Assembly (NCBI RefSeq): GCF_001984175.1
Contig: NZ_MTQP01000069.1
Coordinates: 744,001-808,000, forward strand
Reading direction: 5' to 3'
Length of the DNA: 64,000 nt
Source: Saccharothrix sp. ALI-22-I
Lineage (GTDB): Bacteria; Actinomycetota; Actinomycetes; Mycobacteriales; Pseudonocardiaceae
Positions within the stretch are counted from its first letter, which is position 1; the number at the start of each line of letters is the position of its first letter. Shown here piece by piece: positions 34,331 to 42,230 of this stretch. Below the pieces are notes generated by a model. It had not been told where the DNA came from, did not search any database, and was given only the letters and a program-made list of their open reading frames with translations. Made by a program: the position numbers and the translations under genes.

Positions 34331-35074
34331 TCATGAACGGCAGCGGGTGGTCGAGTAGAGGTGGCTGTCCGGGAAGCCCTCGGCGGCCAGGACCTTGCCC
34401 ACGACGATGACGGCGGTCCGTTTCACGCCTGCTGCCAGCACCTGCTCGGCGATGTCGGCGAGCGTGCCGCGCAAGACCAACTCGTCGTCACGGCTGGCTC
34501 GGGCGACCACCGCGACCGGGCAGTCCGCGCCGTAGCTCGGCAGCAGGTCCGCCACCACCTCCGCGATCCGCTGCACGGCCAGGTGCAGCACGAGGGTGGC
34601 CCCGGACCGCCCCAGGGTCACGAGGTCCTCGCCCGGCGGCATGGGCGTCGCGCGGGCCGACGTGCGGGTCAGGATGACGGTCTGCCCCACCCCTGGAACG
34701 GTCAGCTCACGGTTCAGCGCCGCAGCCGCGGCGGCGAAGGCGGGCACGCCCGGCGTCACGTCGTACGGGATGCCCAGGGCGTCCAGGCGGCGCATCTGCT
34801 CCGCCATCGCGCTGAACACCGACGGGTCACCCGAGTGCAGCCGCGCCACCTGCTGCCCCGCCGCGTGCGCGGCGGCGAGTTCGGTCACGATCTGGTCCAG
34901 ATCAAGGGACGCGGTGTCCACCAAGCGGGCGTCGGGCGGGCAGTGTTCCAGCACTTCCACCGGCACCAGCGCGCCCGCGTAGAGGCACACCGGGGACTCG
35001 GCGATGAGCCGGGCCGCCCGCAGGGTCAGCAGGTCGGCCGCGCCCGGCCCGGCGCCGATGAAGTGGACGGTCAC
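34331..35074 (-). CDS. cobM: Precorrin-4 C11-methyltransferase
   Basis: 247 residues from GTG 35074, overlapping the cobL stop (GTGA). VHFIGAGPGAADLLTLRAAR is the SAM-methylase start; LHSGDPSVFSAMAEQ and VTPGVPAFAAAAAALNREL follow, then VILTRTSARATPMPPGE and TLVLHLAVQRI. Methylates C-11 of precorrin-4 to give precorrin-5. Convergent with cbiD, whose stop is 2 bp away. Confidence 0.94.
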   Translation of the reverse strand: MTVHFIGAGPGAADLLTLRAARLIAESPVCLYAGALVPVEVLEHCPPDARLVDTASLDLDQIVTELAAAHAAGQQVARLHSGDPSVFSAMAEQMRRLDALGIPYDVTPGVPAFAAAAAALNRELTVPGVGQTVILTRTSARATPMPPGEDLVTLGRSGATLVLHLAVQRIAEVVADLLPSYGADCPVAVVARASRDDELVLRGTLADIAEQVLAAGVKRTAVIVVGKVLAAEGFPDSHLYSTTRCRS

Positions 35075-36234
35075 GCGTTCTCCCCTGTCACGTTCTCTTT
35101 GGTTACGACCCACGCTGTCACGGGCATCTGCGGGCGCCAGCCGGTGAAGCCGCCGATCGCCGTCGCCCGGCTGATCTCGATCCGGGTCAGGTCACCGCCG
35201 AGCCGGGCGTGCCACCGCGTGAGCACGGCCTCCGACTCCAGCGTGACGGCGTTGGCGACCAGCCGCCCACCGGGCCGGAGCGCGTCCCAGCAGCGTTCGA
35301 CCACGCCTTCGACAGTGAGACCGCCACCGATGAACACGGCGTCCGGTACCTCAAGATCCAGAACACCGGGTGACGACCCGACGACCACCCGGACGTTCGG
35401 CACGCCCAACGTCGTGGCGTTGCGTGTGATGCGCGCAGCGCGCTCGACGTGCTGCTCCACGGCGATCGCCCGGCAGCTCGGGTGGGTCCGGCACCACTCG
35501 ACGGCGATGCTGCCCGCACCCGCGCCGACGTCCCACAGCAGCTCCCCGGGACGCGGTGCGAGCAGCGACAACGTCACCGCGCGCACCTCCCGTTTGGTCA
35601 ACTGCCCGTCGTGCTCGTACATGTCGTCCGGCCGTCCCGGCGTCAGCGACGCGCCGTCCGCACCACACTCGACCGCGAGGACGTGCAACGGATCGGCGGC
35701 GCCCAAATCGTGGTGCACCCGCTCCCCCTGCCCACCCAACTGCTCCAGCACGGTCAGCCGCGCGTCCGGCGCCAAGGCGGCAACCTCAAGAGGGTCACCA
35801 CCGAGCACCAGCACACGCCGGCCCGGGTGCAGGTGCGGGACGACGAGCGAGGCAGGCTTGCCGACCAGGCTGACCACGTCCACGTCGTCCAGCGCCCACC
35901 CCAGCCGGGCGCACGCCAGCGACACCGAAGACGGGTGCGGCACGACCCGGACATCCCGAGCACCCAGCAGCCGGACCAGCGTCGTGCCGATGCCGTGGAA
36001 CATCGGGTCACCGCTGGCCAGCACACCCACCCGCCGGCCCTCGTGCCGCGCCAGCAGCCCCGGCAAGGCCGGTACCAGCGGTGACGGCCACGGCACCCGT
36101 TCGAACGCGCCCGGGATCAGGTCGAGCTGACGGGTGCTGCCCATCAACACCTCACACGACGCGATCTCGTGGCGCGACGCGTGCGGCAGGCCCTCCCAAC
36201 CGTCGGCCCCGATACCGATGACGGTGACACCCAC
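35071..36234 (-). CDS. cobL: Precorrin-6Y C5,15-methyltransferase (decarboxylating)
   Basis: 387 residues. The N-terminal half is CbiE-like (VTVIGIGADGWEGL, VGVLASGDPMFHGIG, VVPHPSSVSLACARLG). The C-terminal half, from about 195, is CbiT-like: LTKREVRAVTLSLLAPRPGE, WDVGAGAGSIAVEWCRTHP (SAM site) and AVFIGGGLTVEGVVE. The fused enzyme methylates C-5 and C-15 and removes the acetate carboxyl. GTG 36234 lies 4 nt after the stop of the preceding PPOX gene, so the three form one minus-strand operon. Confidence 0.94.
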   Translation of the reverse strand: MGVTVIGIGADGWEGLPHASRHEIASCEVLMGSTRQLDLIPGAFERVPWPSPLVPALPGLLARHEGRRVGVLASGDPMFHGIGTTLVRLLGARDVRVVPHPSSVSLACARLGWALDDVDVVSLVGKPASLVVPHLHPGRRVLVLGGDPLEVAALAPDARLTVLEQLGGQGERVHHDLGAADPLHVLAVECGADGASLTPGRPDDMYEHDGQLTKREVRAVTLSLLAPRPGELLWDVGAGAGSIAVEWCRTHPSCRAIAVEQHVERAARITRNATTLGVPNVRVVVGSSPGVLDLEVPDAVFIGGGLTVEGVVERCWDALRPGGRLVANAVTLESEAVLTRWHARLGGDLTRIEISRATAIGGFTGWRPQMPVTAWVVTKENVTGENA

Positions 36235-36238
36235 GGAC

Positions 36239-36631
36239 TCAGACCGTCCCCAACACGCGGGTGATGGCGATCTCGATCACCACACGCTCGGGGTTCACCC
36301 GAGGCATCCGGTAGCGGTCGGCGTAACGCCGCACGGCGTCCTCGACGGCCTCCGGCTCCTGCCGCACCACGGCCCGACCCTCCAACGTCGACCAGCGACG
36401 TCCGTCCACTTGGCACACGGCGGCAGGCGCGCCCCCATCACCGGCGGCGAGGATCTGGCGGACCTTGTGCGAGCCACGCGAAGTGATCACCCGTGCGGTG
36501 GCGGTGTCCACGTCCAGCGTGACGCCCACCGGCACGACGTGCGGCGTGCCGTTCGGGCGGATCGTGGTCAGCGTGCACAGGTGGCGCTCGGTCCAGAACG
36601 CGCGGAAGTCCTCACCCTTGGTCGACAACAT
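36239..36631 (-). CDS. PPOX-class F420/FMN-binding split-barrel protein
   Basis: 130 residues from ATG 36631. The split-barrel opening FRAFWTERHLCTLTTIRPNG (about 9-28) with TPHVVPVGVTLD, then ARVITSRGSHKVRQI (about 47-61), is typical of TIGR03618-type F420-dependent oxidoreductases. VCQVDGRRWSTLEGRAVV and YADRYRMPRVNPERVVIEI finish the barrel. Substrate unknown. It leads the cobL-cobM operon, so it may be co-expressed with B12 genes without taking part in the pathway. Confidence 0.82.
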   Translation of the reverse strand: MLSTKGEDFRAFWTERHLCTLTTIRPNGTPHVVPVGVTLDVDTATARVITSRGSHKVRQILAAGDGGAPAAVCQVDGRRWSTLEGRAVVRQEPEAVEDAVRRYADRYRMPRVNPERVVIEIAITRVLGTV

Positions 36632-36670
36632 GCGTGCATCATGCGGCACGCACCGGCTAGGGTGGAAAAC

Positions 36671-36736
36671 GTGACGCGCCGATTTAGCCGCCCCCGACCG
36701 GGAGACCCGGTCGCTGGGGCCTGCGGCGCGCGCTAG
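36671..36736 (+). other. Possible 21-residue leader peptide before the PheRS-like gene
   Basis: GTG 36671, preceded by AGGGTGGA, encodes VTRRFSRPRPGDPVAGACGA plus Arg, then TAG. The only Phe codon is TTT, rare in this GC-rich DNA, followed by AGC. A hairpin GACCGGG-aga-CCCGGTC (36696-36712) lies inside it. This could be an attenuation leader for the PheS-like gene 80 bp downstream, but a single Phe codon makes the case weak. Confidence 0.3.
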
Positions 36737-36815
36737 TTCACGCGGTCCCGGTGGCGGACCGGCTCGGGGGATACCTCCAGCCGATGTCCACCACCGCTCG
36801 AAGGGACCACCCGCG

Positions 36816-37859
36816 ATGCCTCGCGACCTCAGCAACCCCACGTACGGGCCGCACGCCATGCAACTCCTCGTCGACCTGATCACCGCCGCCCTGCCGGGTG
36901 AGCTGCGCGTGCTGCGCGACCACCCGGAAGTATCGATCGACGACAACTACACCGCGTTGGGCTACCCACCGGACGCCATCACCCGTGACGCCCGCTACAC
37001 GCGCTACACCAGCGGAAACCGGATGCTGCGCAGCCACACCTCGGCCATGGTGCCGCCCGCCCTGCGGCTGCTGGGCACCGAACAGGGCTGGGACGACGTG
37101 ACGTTGGCGTGCGTGGGGATGGTGTACCGCCGTGACGCGGTCGATCGCGTGCACTCGGGCACCCCGCACCAGCTCGACGTGTGGCGGATCTCCCACCACC
37201 AGGCCGACTTGGACGGGTTGATCGACGCCGTGATCACCGCCGCCGTGCCCGGGCTGCGCTACCGCACCACGCCCGCGTCCCACCCGTACACGTCGGCCGG
37301 CCGCCAGGTGGACGTGCTGGTGGACGGCGAGTGGCTGGAAGTCGCCGAGTGCGGTCTGGCGGCCCGGCACGTGCTGCGCCGGGCGTGGCTGCCCGACGAC
37401 GTGCACGGCCTCGCCCTGGGCATGGGCCTGGACCGGCTGCTGATGCTGCGCAAGGGCATACCGGACATCCGCCTGCTGTCCTCCGACGACCCGCGCGTGG
37501 CCGCCCAGATGCTGGACCTCACCCCGTACCGGCCGGTGTCCAAGCACCCGCCGATCACCCGGGACATCTCGGTGGCCGCCGATCCGAAAGCCGACGCCGA
37601 GACCATCGGCGACACGGTTCGCGCCGCGATCGGTGACCTGGTCGAAGAGGTCGTCGTAGTGAGCGAGACCCCCGTCCACGACCTCCCGCCGGCCGCCGTC
37701 GCCAGGCTCGGCGCTCGGCCGGACCAGAAGAACGTGCTGCTCCGCCTGGTCCTCCGCCACCCCACCCGAACCCTCACCGACGACGAGGCCAACGCCGCCC
37801 GTGATGCCGCCTACGCGGCCGTGCACGAAGGCGATCAGCCCCTGATCTCGTTGAGGTAG
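36816..37859 (+). CDS. Single-chain PheRS-like ligase: PheS catalytic core plus FDX-ACB domain
   Basis: 347 residues from ATG 36816 (AAGGGA upstream). Class II synthetase motif 2 is MLRSHTSAM and VGMVYRRDAVDRVHSGTPHQ (about 68-120); motif 3 is LALGMGLDRLLMLRKGIPDI (about 204-223), as in PheS. Residues about 250-340 (PITRDISVAAD, VVVSETPVHDL, LRHPTRTLTDDEANAARD) form a ferredoxin-fold anticodon-binding domain, normally at the PheT C-terminus. This is the mitochondrial PheRS layout, and no coiled-coil N-terminus is present. I recall related proteins labelled PheS-related mystery ligase (SrmL), unchecked. It may charge tRNA or activate an amino acid for another use. Confidence 0.85.
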   Translation: MPRDLSNPTYGPHAMQLLVDLITAALPGELRVLRDHPEVSIDDNYTALGYPPDAITRDARYTRYTSGNRMLRSHTSAMVPPALRLLGTEQGWDDVTLACVGMVYRRDAVDRVHSGTPHQLDVWRISHHQADLDGLIDAVITAAVPGLRYRTTPASHPYTSAGRQVDVLVDGEWLEVAECGLAARHVLRRAWLPDDVHGLALGMGLDRLLMLRKGIPDIRLLSSDDPRVAAQMLDLTPYRPVSKHPPITRDISVAADPKADAETIGDTVRAAIGDLVEEVVVVSETPVHDLPPAAVARLGARPDQKNVLLRLVLRHPTRTLTDDEANAARDAAYAAVHEGDQPLISLR

Positions 37860-39568
37860 TTGTAGATCGTGTACCGGGTCACGCCGAGCACGCCCGCCAG
37901 GTAGTCGACCGAGTCCCGGATGAGGAACAGGCCCGCTTCGTCCAGCACCCGCACCACCTGGGACTTGTGGGACTTCTTCATCAGTTCCACGGGCACCCCA
38001 ACAGCCGTCACCGCACGCTCGACCAGGAGGCGTTGGAGGGTGTCCACATCACCGGGGAACGCTTCGACGGCCGACACGGCGCTCTCCGGGCGTCGGTTCG
38101 GGCCGGGGTCGCTGTTCACGCACAGGCAGCCGACGGCCACGCCCCGGGCGTCACGCAGGAACACGGTGGACGAGTGGATCACCCGGCCATCGGGGGCGTA
38201 CGTCTCGTAGCCCGCCAGGTCCTGCGTGGTGCCCCGGCGGACCAGGCCGAGCAGCAGGTCGGTCATCGGGCCGCCGACGCTGCGGCCGGTGAGGTCGCCG
38301 GCGATGGCGATGATCGAGTTGGGCAGGGCGCCGAGGTCGTGCAGGACGACCTCGGCGCCCGGCCCCAACGCCTCGGCCAGGCTGTTGACGGTCGGGATCA
38401 GGGCCGTGAGCACGTCCGAGGTCGCCGCGGGCACCCGAGAGGTCTCGCGCGGCACTTCCACCGTGGTGGCGGCGGGTTTGCGGATCTCCTTCAACGCGGT
38501 GGCGAAGCGGGCGACGGTCTCGGCCGTAGTGGAAGCGTGCGGCGACAGGCGGACGTGCTCCGGGCGCACGGTGGCCGTCACGCCCGCCTCCACCAGCGCC
38601 GCGCCGATCACCGAGGGCGGGTGGTCGGGCAGGGTGAACGCCAGGATGCCCGCGCGGCGGTCCACCGCGGAGACGACCTCGCCGCCTGCTGCGTGGATGA
38701 CCTCCACCAGATCGTCGGATTGTTCAACAATCCGCGCGCCAAGAGCCTCGACCCCGGCCAGCTCGACCAGCTCCAACGCCGCCGCCAACGCGCCCGACGC
38801 GATCGGGCTCAGGTTGGTGATCGACCACCCCGCCGCGGCTTCCCCCACCGGGTGGACCGTGTTGTTGAACAATCCCGGGTCCTCCGCGCCGGTCCAGCCC
38901 GACAACACCGGGTCGAGCCGTTCCAACGCGCGGTCCGACAGCGTCATGAACCCGGTCGACCAGCCCGCCCGCAGCCACTTCTGGCCGCCGACCACGAGCA
39001 CGTCGGCCACCTCCCACGGCTCGTCCACCACCCCGAACCCCTGGATACCGTCCACGATCAACAACCGGTCACCGACCACCTCGCGCAACGCCGCCAGGTC
39101 GGCCCGGTACCCCGTCCGGAAGTCCACCGCGCTCACCGACACGGCCGCCGTCTCCGGCGTCAACGCCGCGCGCACCACGTCGGCCGTCACCGGACCGGCC
39201 GGCAGCCACGACACGTCCACCCGCGGCGACCGCGCCCACGGGTAGGTGTTCGCCGGGAACTCCCCCGACGACACCAGCACCTCACCGGACACGCCCAACG
39301 CCGCCTGGAACAGGCCGGTGCTCGTGTTCGGCAGCAACGTCACGTGGTCGGTGTCCCCGCGGCACAACCGGGCCACCGCCGCCTTCGCCCGCAGTTCCTG
39401 CCGCATCAGGTCGTCCACCGTGGACGGCCCGGCCGCCACCGACGCCTCCAACAGCCGCGTGGACGCGTCCACCACCGCGAACGACGGCGGCCCGAACCGG
39501 GCGAAGTCCAGGTACCCCTCCGGCTCCTGGAACTGGACGAGGTAGGACGACGGGATGCGCATGACCAC
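37835..39568 (-). CDS. Fusion: class-V PLP aminotransferase, YheO-like PAS, DauR-type HTH
   Basis: 577 residues from GTG 39568, directly after the ABC ATPase stop (ATG 39562 is an alternative). Residues 1-365 are a fold-type I class-V aminotransferase/desulfurase-like enzyme: LPNTSTG (79-85), LLIVDGIQGFG (Asp173), GGQKWLRAGW (PLP Lys197), VRLSPHAS. Residues 385-490 are a YheO-type PAS (GAEVVLHDLGALPNSIIAIA, IHSSTVFLRD, GCLCVNSD). Residues 510-577 are HTH_22 (KKSHKSQVVRVLDEAGLFLI, LGVTRYTIYNYLNEIR). All motifs look intact. Probably a regulator or regulator-enzyme of the upstream amino-acid transporter. The 3' end overlaps the PheRS-like gene by 25 nt. Confidence 0.88.
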   Translation of the reverse strand: MVMRIPSSYLVQFQEPEGYLDFARFGPPSFAVVDASTRLLEASVAAGPSTVDDLMRQELRAKAAVARLCRGDTDHVTLLPNTSTGLFQAALGVSGEVLVSSGEFPANTYPWARSPRVDVSWLPAGPVTADVVRAALTPETAAVSVSAVDFRTGYRADLAALREVVGDRLLIVDGIQGFGVVDEPWEVADVLVVGGQKWLRAGWSTGFMTLSDRALERLDPVLSGWTGAEDPGLFNNTVHPVGEAAAGWSITNLSPIASGALAAALELVELAGVEALGARIVEQSDDLVEVIHAAGGEVVSAVDRRAGILAFTLPDHPPSVIGAALVEAGVTATVRPEHVRLSPHASTTAETVARFATALKEIRKPAATTVEVPRETSRVPAATSDVLTALIPTVNSLAEALGPGAEVVLHDLGALPNSIIAIAGDLTGRSVGGPMTDLLLGLVRRGTTQDLAGYETYAPDGRVIHSSTVFLRDARGVAVGCLCVNSDPGPNRRPESAVSAVEAFPGDVDTLQRLLVERAVTAVGVPVELMKKSHKSQVVRVLDEAGLFLIRDSVDYLAGVLGVTRYTIYNYLNEIRG

Positions 39569-40327
39569 CTAGAGCACCTTCGCGAGGAACTGCTGCGTGC
39601 GTTGCTGTCGCGGATTGTCCAGCACCTGTTCCGGCACCCCGGCCTCGACCACCGCGCCGTCCACCATGAACACCACCGAGTCCGCCACCTGCCGGGCGAA
39701 CCCGACCTCGTGCGTCACCACGATCATCGTCATGCCGTCCCGGGCCAGGTCGACCATCACGTCCAACACCTCGCCCACCAGCTCCGGGTCCAACGCCGAC
39801 GTCGGCTCGTCGAACAGCATGAGCTTCGGCCGCATCGCCAACGCCCGCGCGATCGCCACCCGCTGCTGCTGACCACCGGACAGCTGGTGCGGGTACGAGC
39901 CGGCCTTGTCGGCCAACCCCACCCGGTCCAGCAACGCCCGCGCCTCCTCCAGCGCCTGCTTCCGCGACGTCCGGAGCACGTGGACAGGCCCTTCGGCGAC
40001 GTTCTCCACCGCGGTGCGGTGGGGGAACAGGTTGAACCGCTGGAACACCATGCCGATCCCCCGCCGCTGCCGCGCCACCTCCCGCTCGCGCAGCTCGAAC
40101 AGCTTCCCGCCGCGCGTGGTGAACCCGACCGCCTGCCCGTCCACCCAGATCCGGCCCGCGTCGATCGTCTCCAGGTGGTTCACACAGCGCAGGAACGTCG
40201 ACTTGCCCGCGCCCGACGGCCCGAGCAGGCACACCACCTGCCCCGCGTCCACGGTCAGATCAACGCCCCGCAGCACTTCGGTGTGACCGAACGACTTCCG
40301 CACACCCACCGCCCGCACCAGGCTCAC
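39569..40327 (-). CDS. Polar amino-acid ABC transporter ATP-binding protein
   Basis: 252 residues from GTG 40327 (GTGA overlap with the permease stop). Walker A GPSGAGKST (about 35-43), Q-loop VFQRFNLFPHRTAVENV, signature LSGGQQQRVAIARALA (about 148-163), Walker B LMLFDEPTSALDPE, H-switch VVTHEVGFARQVAD. The FQxFNLFPH Q-loop is typical of GlnQ/HisP/ArtP-type ATPases. It powers the permease encoded just upstream. Confidence 0.93.
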   Translation of the reverse strand: MSLVRAVGVRKSFGHTEVLRGVDLTVDAGQVVCLLGPSGAGKSTFLRCVNHLETIDAGRIWVDGQAVGFTTRGGKLFELREREVARQRRGIGMVFQRFNLFPHRTAVENVAEGPVHVLRTSRKQALEEARALLDRVGLADKAGSYPHQLSGGQQQRVAIARALAMRPKLMLFDEPTSALDPELVGEVLDVMVDLARDGMTMIVVTHEVGFARQVADSVVFMVDGAVVEAGVPEQVLDNPRQQRTQQFLAKVL

Positions 40328-41193
40328 CGCGCCACCCCCCTGCCGTAGTAGCGCTCCAGGAAGTGCTGCCCGACGCTCGCCACGCTGACCACGACCATGT
40401 ACCACGCTGCGGCGGCCAGCAGCGTCTCCATGATCTGGAGGTTGCGCGAGGCGATGTTGTTGGCCGCGTGGATCAGCTCCAGGAACCCGATGACCGACGC
40501 CATGGACGTGCCCTTGAGCATGTTGATGAAGTTGTTGCCGGTCGGCGGGATGATCACCCGCATGGCCTGCGGCAGCACGACCCGCCGCAACGTGGTCGCG
40601 GGCGTCATGCCGATCGCCTTGGCCGCCTCGACCTGGCCGTGGTCCACGCTGTTCAGCCCGGCCCGCACGATCTCGGCCATGTACGCGCTCTCGTTGAGCC
40701 CCAACCCGAGCAGGGCCGCCACGAACGCGGTCACCAGCACGTTCGTCTTCTCCTCGAACAACCCGAACACGGAGATGTTCTCGAAGACCAGCGCCAGGTT
40801 GAACCACAGCAGGATCTGCAACAGCACCGGCAGGCCCCGGAACAGCCACACGTACCCGGCGGCGAACCAGCGGGCGACCGGGTTGGCCGACCGGCGCAGC
40901 AGCGCGATCACCACGCCGAGCACGATCGCGCCCGCCTGCGCGGCCAACGCCAGCACGACCGTGTTGACCAGGCCGCGCAGCATGATGTCGTGGGTGAAGA
41001 ACCCCGGCACGGCCGCGTAGTCGATCTTCGCGTCGGCCAGCGCCCAGCCCAGCGCGCCGAGCACGCCGAGGATCACCGCGCCGCCGACCCACCGCCCCCA
41101 GTGCCGCAGCGGGACGACGACCAGCTCGTCCTGGGCGGTGTCACCCTTCGCGAGGTCCCCCTCGGTGCCCCCTTGGGCGGTGTCACTGTCCAT
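40324..41193 (-). CDS. Polar amino-acid ABC transporter permease
   Basis: 289 residues from ATG 41193, overlapping the binding-protein gene by 11 nt. The N-terminal 35 residues are polar; membrane helices follow from VGGAVILGVLGALGWALA. The His/Glu/Gln-TM permease signature is GLNESAYMAEIVRAGLNSVD and HGQVEAAKAIGMTPATTLRR (about 160-200, EAA loop). The single permease gene suggests a homodimeric channel. Confidence 0.92.
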   Translation of the reverse strand: MDSDTAQGGTEGDLAKGDTAQDELVVVPLRHWGRWVGGAVILGVLGALGWALADAKIDYAAVPGFFTHDIMLRGLVNTVVLALAAQAGAIVLGVVIALLRRSANPVARWFAAGYVWLFRGLPVLLQILLWFNLALVFENISVFGLFEEKTNVLVTAFVAALLGLGLNESAYMAEIVRAGLNSVDHGQVEAAKAIGMTPATTLRRVVLPQAMRVIIPPTGNNFINMLKGTSMASVIGFLELIHAANNIASRNLQIMETLLAAAAWYMVVVSVASVGQHFLERYYGRGVAR

Positions 41194-42085
41194 TGACGGT
41201 CACCTTCGTCACCGCGCCCTGCGACACGTCCCAGGCGTCGAGGATCTTGCCGTAGGTGCCGTCGTCCACGAGCGCCTGCAACGCCTTCTGGATGGCCGCC
41301 GTCAGCTCCGGGGTGCTCTTGTTGACGCCGATGCCGTACGGGCCGCCGTTGATCGGGGCCAGCTCCACGACCTCGAAGAACTCGCCGTCACCGGCGGTCT
41401 TGGCGACGTAGACGGCGGTGGGCAGGTCGTTGAGGATCGCCGCCACCCGGCCGGTGCGCAACTGGTTCTGGTTCTGCGTGTCACTGTCCGTGGCCGTCAC
41501 CGAGATCGGGTCGCCCGACAGGCACTGGAACTGTTTGGCGTAGGTCTCCTGGCTGGAACCCAGGTTGACCGCGACCGCCTTGCCGCACAGGTCGTCCGGG
41601 CCCTTGATGCCCGACGGGTTGCCCTTCTGCACCATGATCGTGATGCCGGAGGTGAAGTAGTCGACGAAGTCGATCGCCTGCTGCCGTTCGGCGGTGTCGT
41701 TCATCGCGGCCATGGTCACGTCGATCCGGCCGGCCTGGAGGCTGGTGATGAGCGAGCTGAACGCCATGTCCTGGTGCTCGACGGTCAGGCCCAGCTTGGC
41801 CCCGATGGCCTTGGCCAGGTCGACCTCGGAGCCGACCGCGGTCTTGCCGTCGGCGGCGTAGAAGTTGTTCGGCGGGTTCTGGATGTTCGAGCCGACGCGC
41901 AGCTTGCCGGCCTCGGCGACGGCCGGGGGCAGGGTCGCGGCCAGCGCGTCGTCCTTGGTGACCGCCTCCACGATCGCCGAGGTGGATGGCAGGTCGTCGG
42001 CCGGCCCGGCCGGTTGGTCCTCGGCGGGCGTACCGCACGCGACCAGCGCGAACAGGGACAGGGCGAGGGCTGCGGTCCTGCGCAC
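41183..42085 (-). CDS. Amino-acid-binding lipoprotein, ABC transporter
   Basis: 300 residues from GTG 42085 with AGGAGG 6 nt upstream. Lipobox LVAC puts the lipidated Cys at residue 16. The family-3 binding fold follows: LRVGSNIQNPPNNFYAADGK, EVDLAKAIGAKLGL, DMAFSSLITSLQAGRIDVTM, AERQQAIDFVDYFTSGITIM and GPYGIGVNKSTPEL. A polar amino acid is likely; the missing acidic contact after the first strand leaves identity open. First gene of the four-gene operon ending in the aminotransferase-HTH fusion. Confidence 0.9.
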   Translation of the reverse strand: MRRTAALALSLFALVACGTPAEDQPAGPADDLPSTSAIVEAVTKDDALAATLPPAVAEAGKLRVGSNIQNPPNNFYAADGKTAVGSEVDLAKAIGAKLGLTVEHQDMAFSSLITSLQAGRIDVTMAAMNDTAERQQAIDFVDYFTSGITIMVQKGNPSGIKGPDDLCGKAVAVNLGSSQETYAKQFQCLSGDPISVTATDSDTQNQNQLRTGRVAAILNDLPTAVYVAKTAGDGEFFEVVELAPINGGPYGIGVNKSTPELTAAIQKALQALVDDGTYGKILDAWDVSQGAVTKVTVNGQ

Positions 42086-42115
42086 GGGACACCTCCTGCT
42101 TTTCGTGTGGCCGAA

Positions 42116-42157
42116 AGCTACAACGTTTTGTTGAAGGCGTCCACATCCTGTTGAAGG
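42116..42157. promoter_or_regulatory. Repeated TGTTGAAGG motifs between trxA and the amino-acid ABC operon
   Basis: TGTTGAAGG at 42129-42137 and again at 42149-42157, spaced 20 bp (two helical turns), plus an inverted CAAC-gtttt-GTTG (42121-42133). They lie about 35-70 bp upstream of the ABC operon start and are candidate sites for the operon's own HTH-fusion regulator. Confidence 0.4.
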
Positions 42158-42182
42158 GAATGTGGCGGGTGTGGAATTCGTT
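42156..42182 (+). promoter_or_regulatory. SigR-type (disulfide-stress) promoter of trxA
   Basis: GGGAAT (42156-42161), 18 nt after it, GTT (42180-42182): an exact match to the actinobacterial SigR/SigH consensus GGGAAT-N18-GTT. Transcript start near 42190; AAGGAGG precedes ATG 42231. A GGGTAT (42188-42193) with GTGT 15 nt before could serve a SigB-type factor too. Confidence 0.7.
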
Positions 42183-42230
42183 GCGGTGGGTATAAGGGGG
42201 CGACCCCCATGTCCACAGCAAGGAGGACGC

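Noticed and set aside
42188..42193. SigB-type box GGGTAT before trxA as the main promoter
   Set aside because: The SigR match GGGAAT-N18-GTT is exact and fits thioredoxin better, and the GGGTAT box does not show the 9-nt spacing to ATG seen at the other sites. It remains a possible second promoter.
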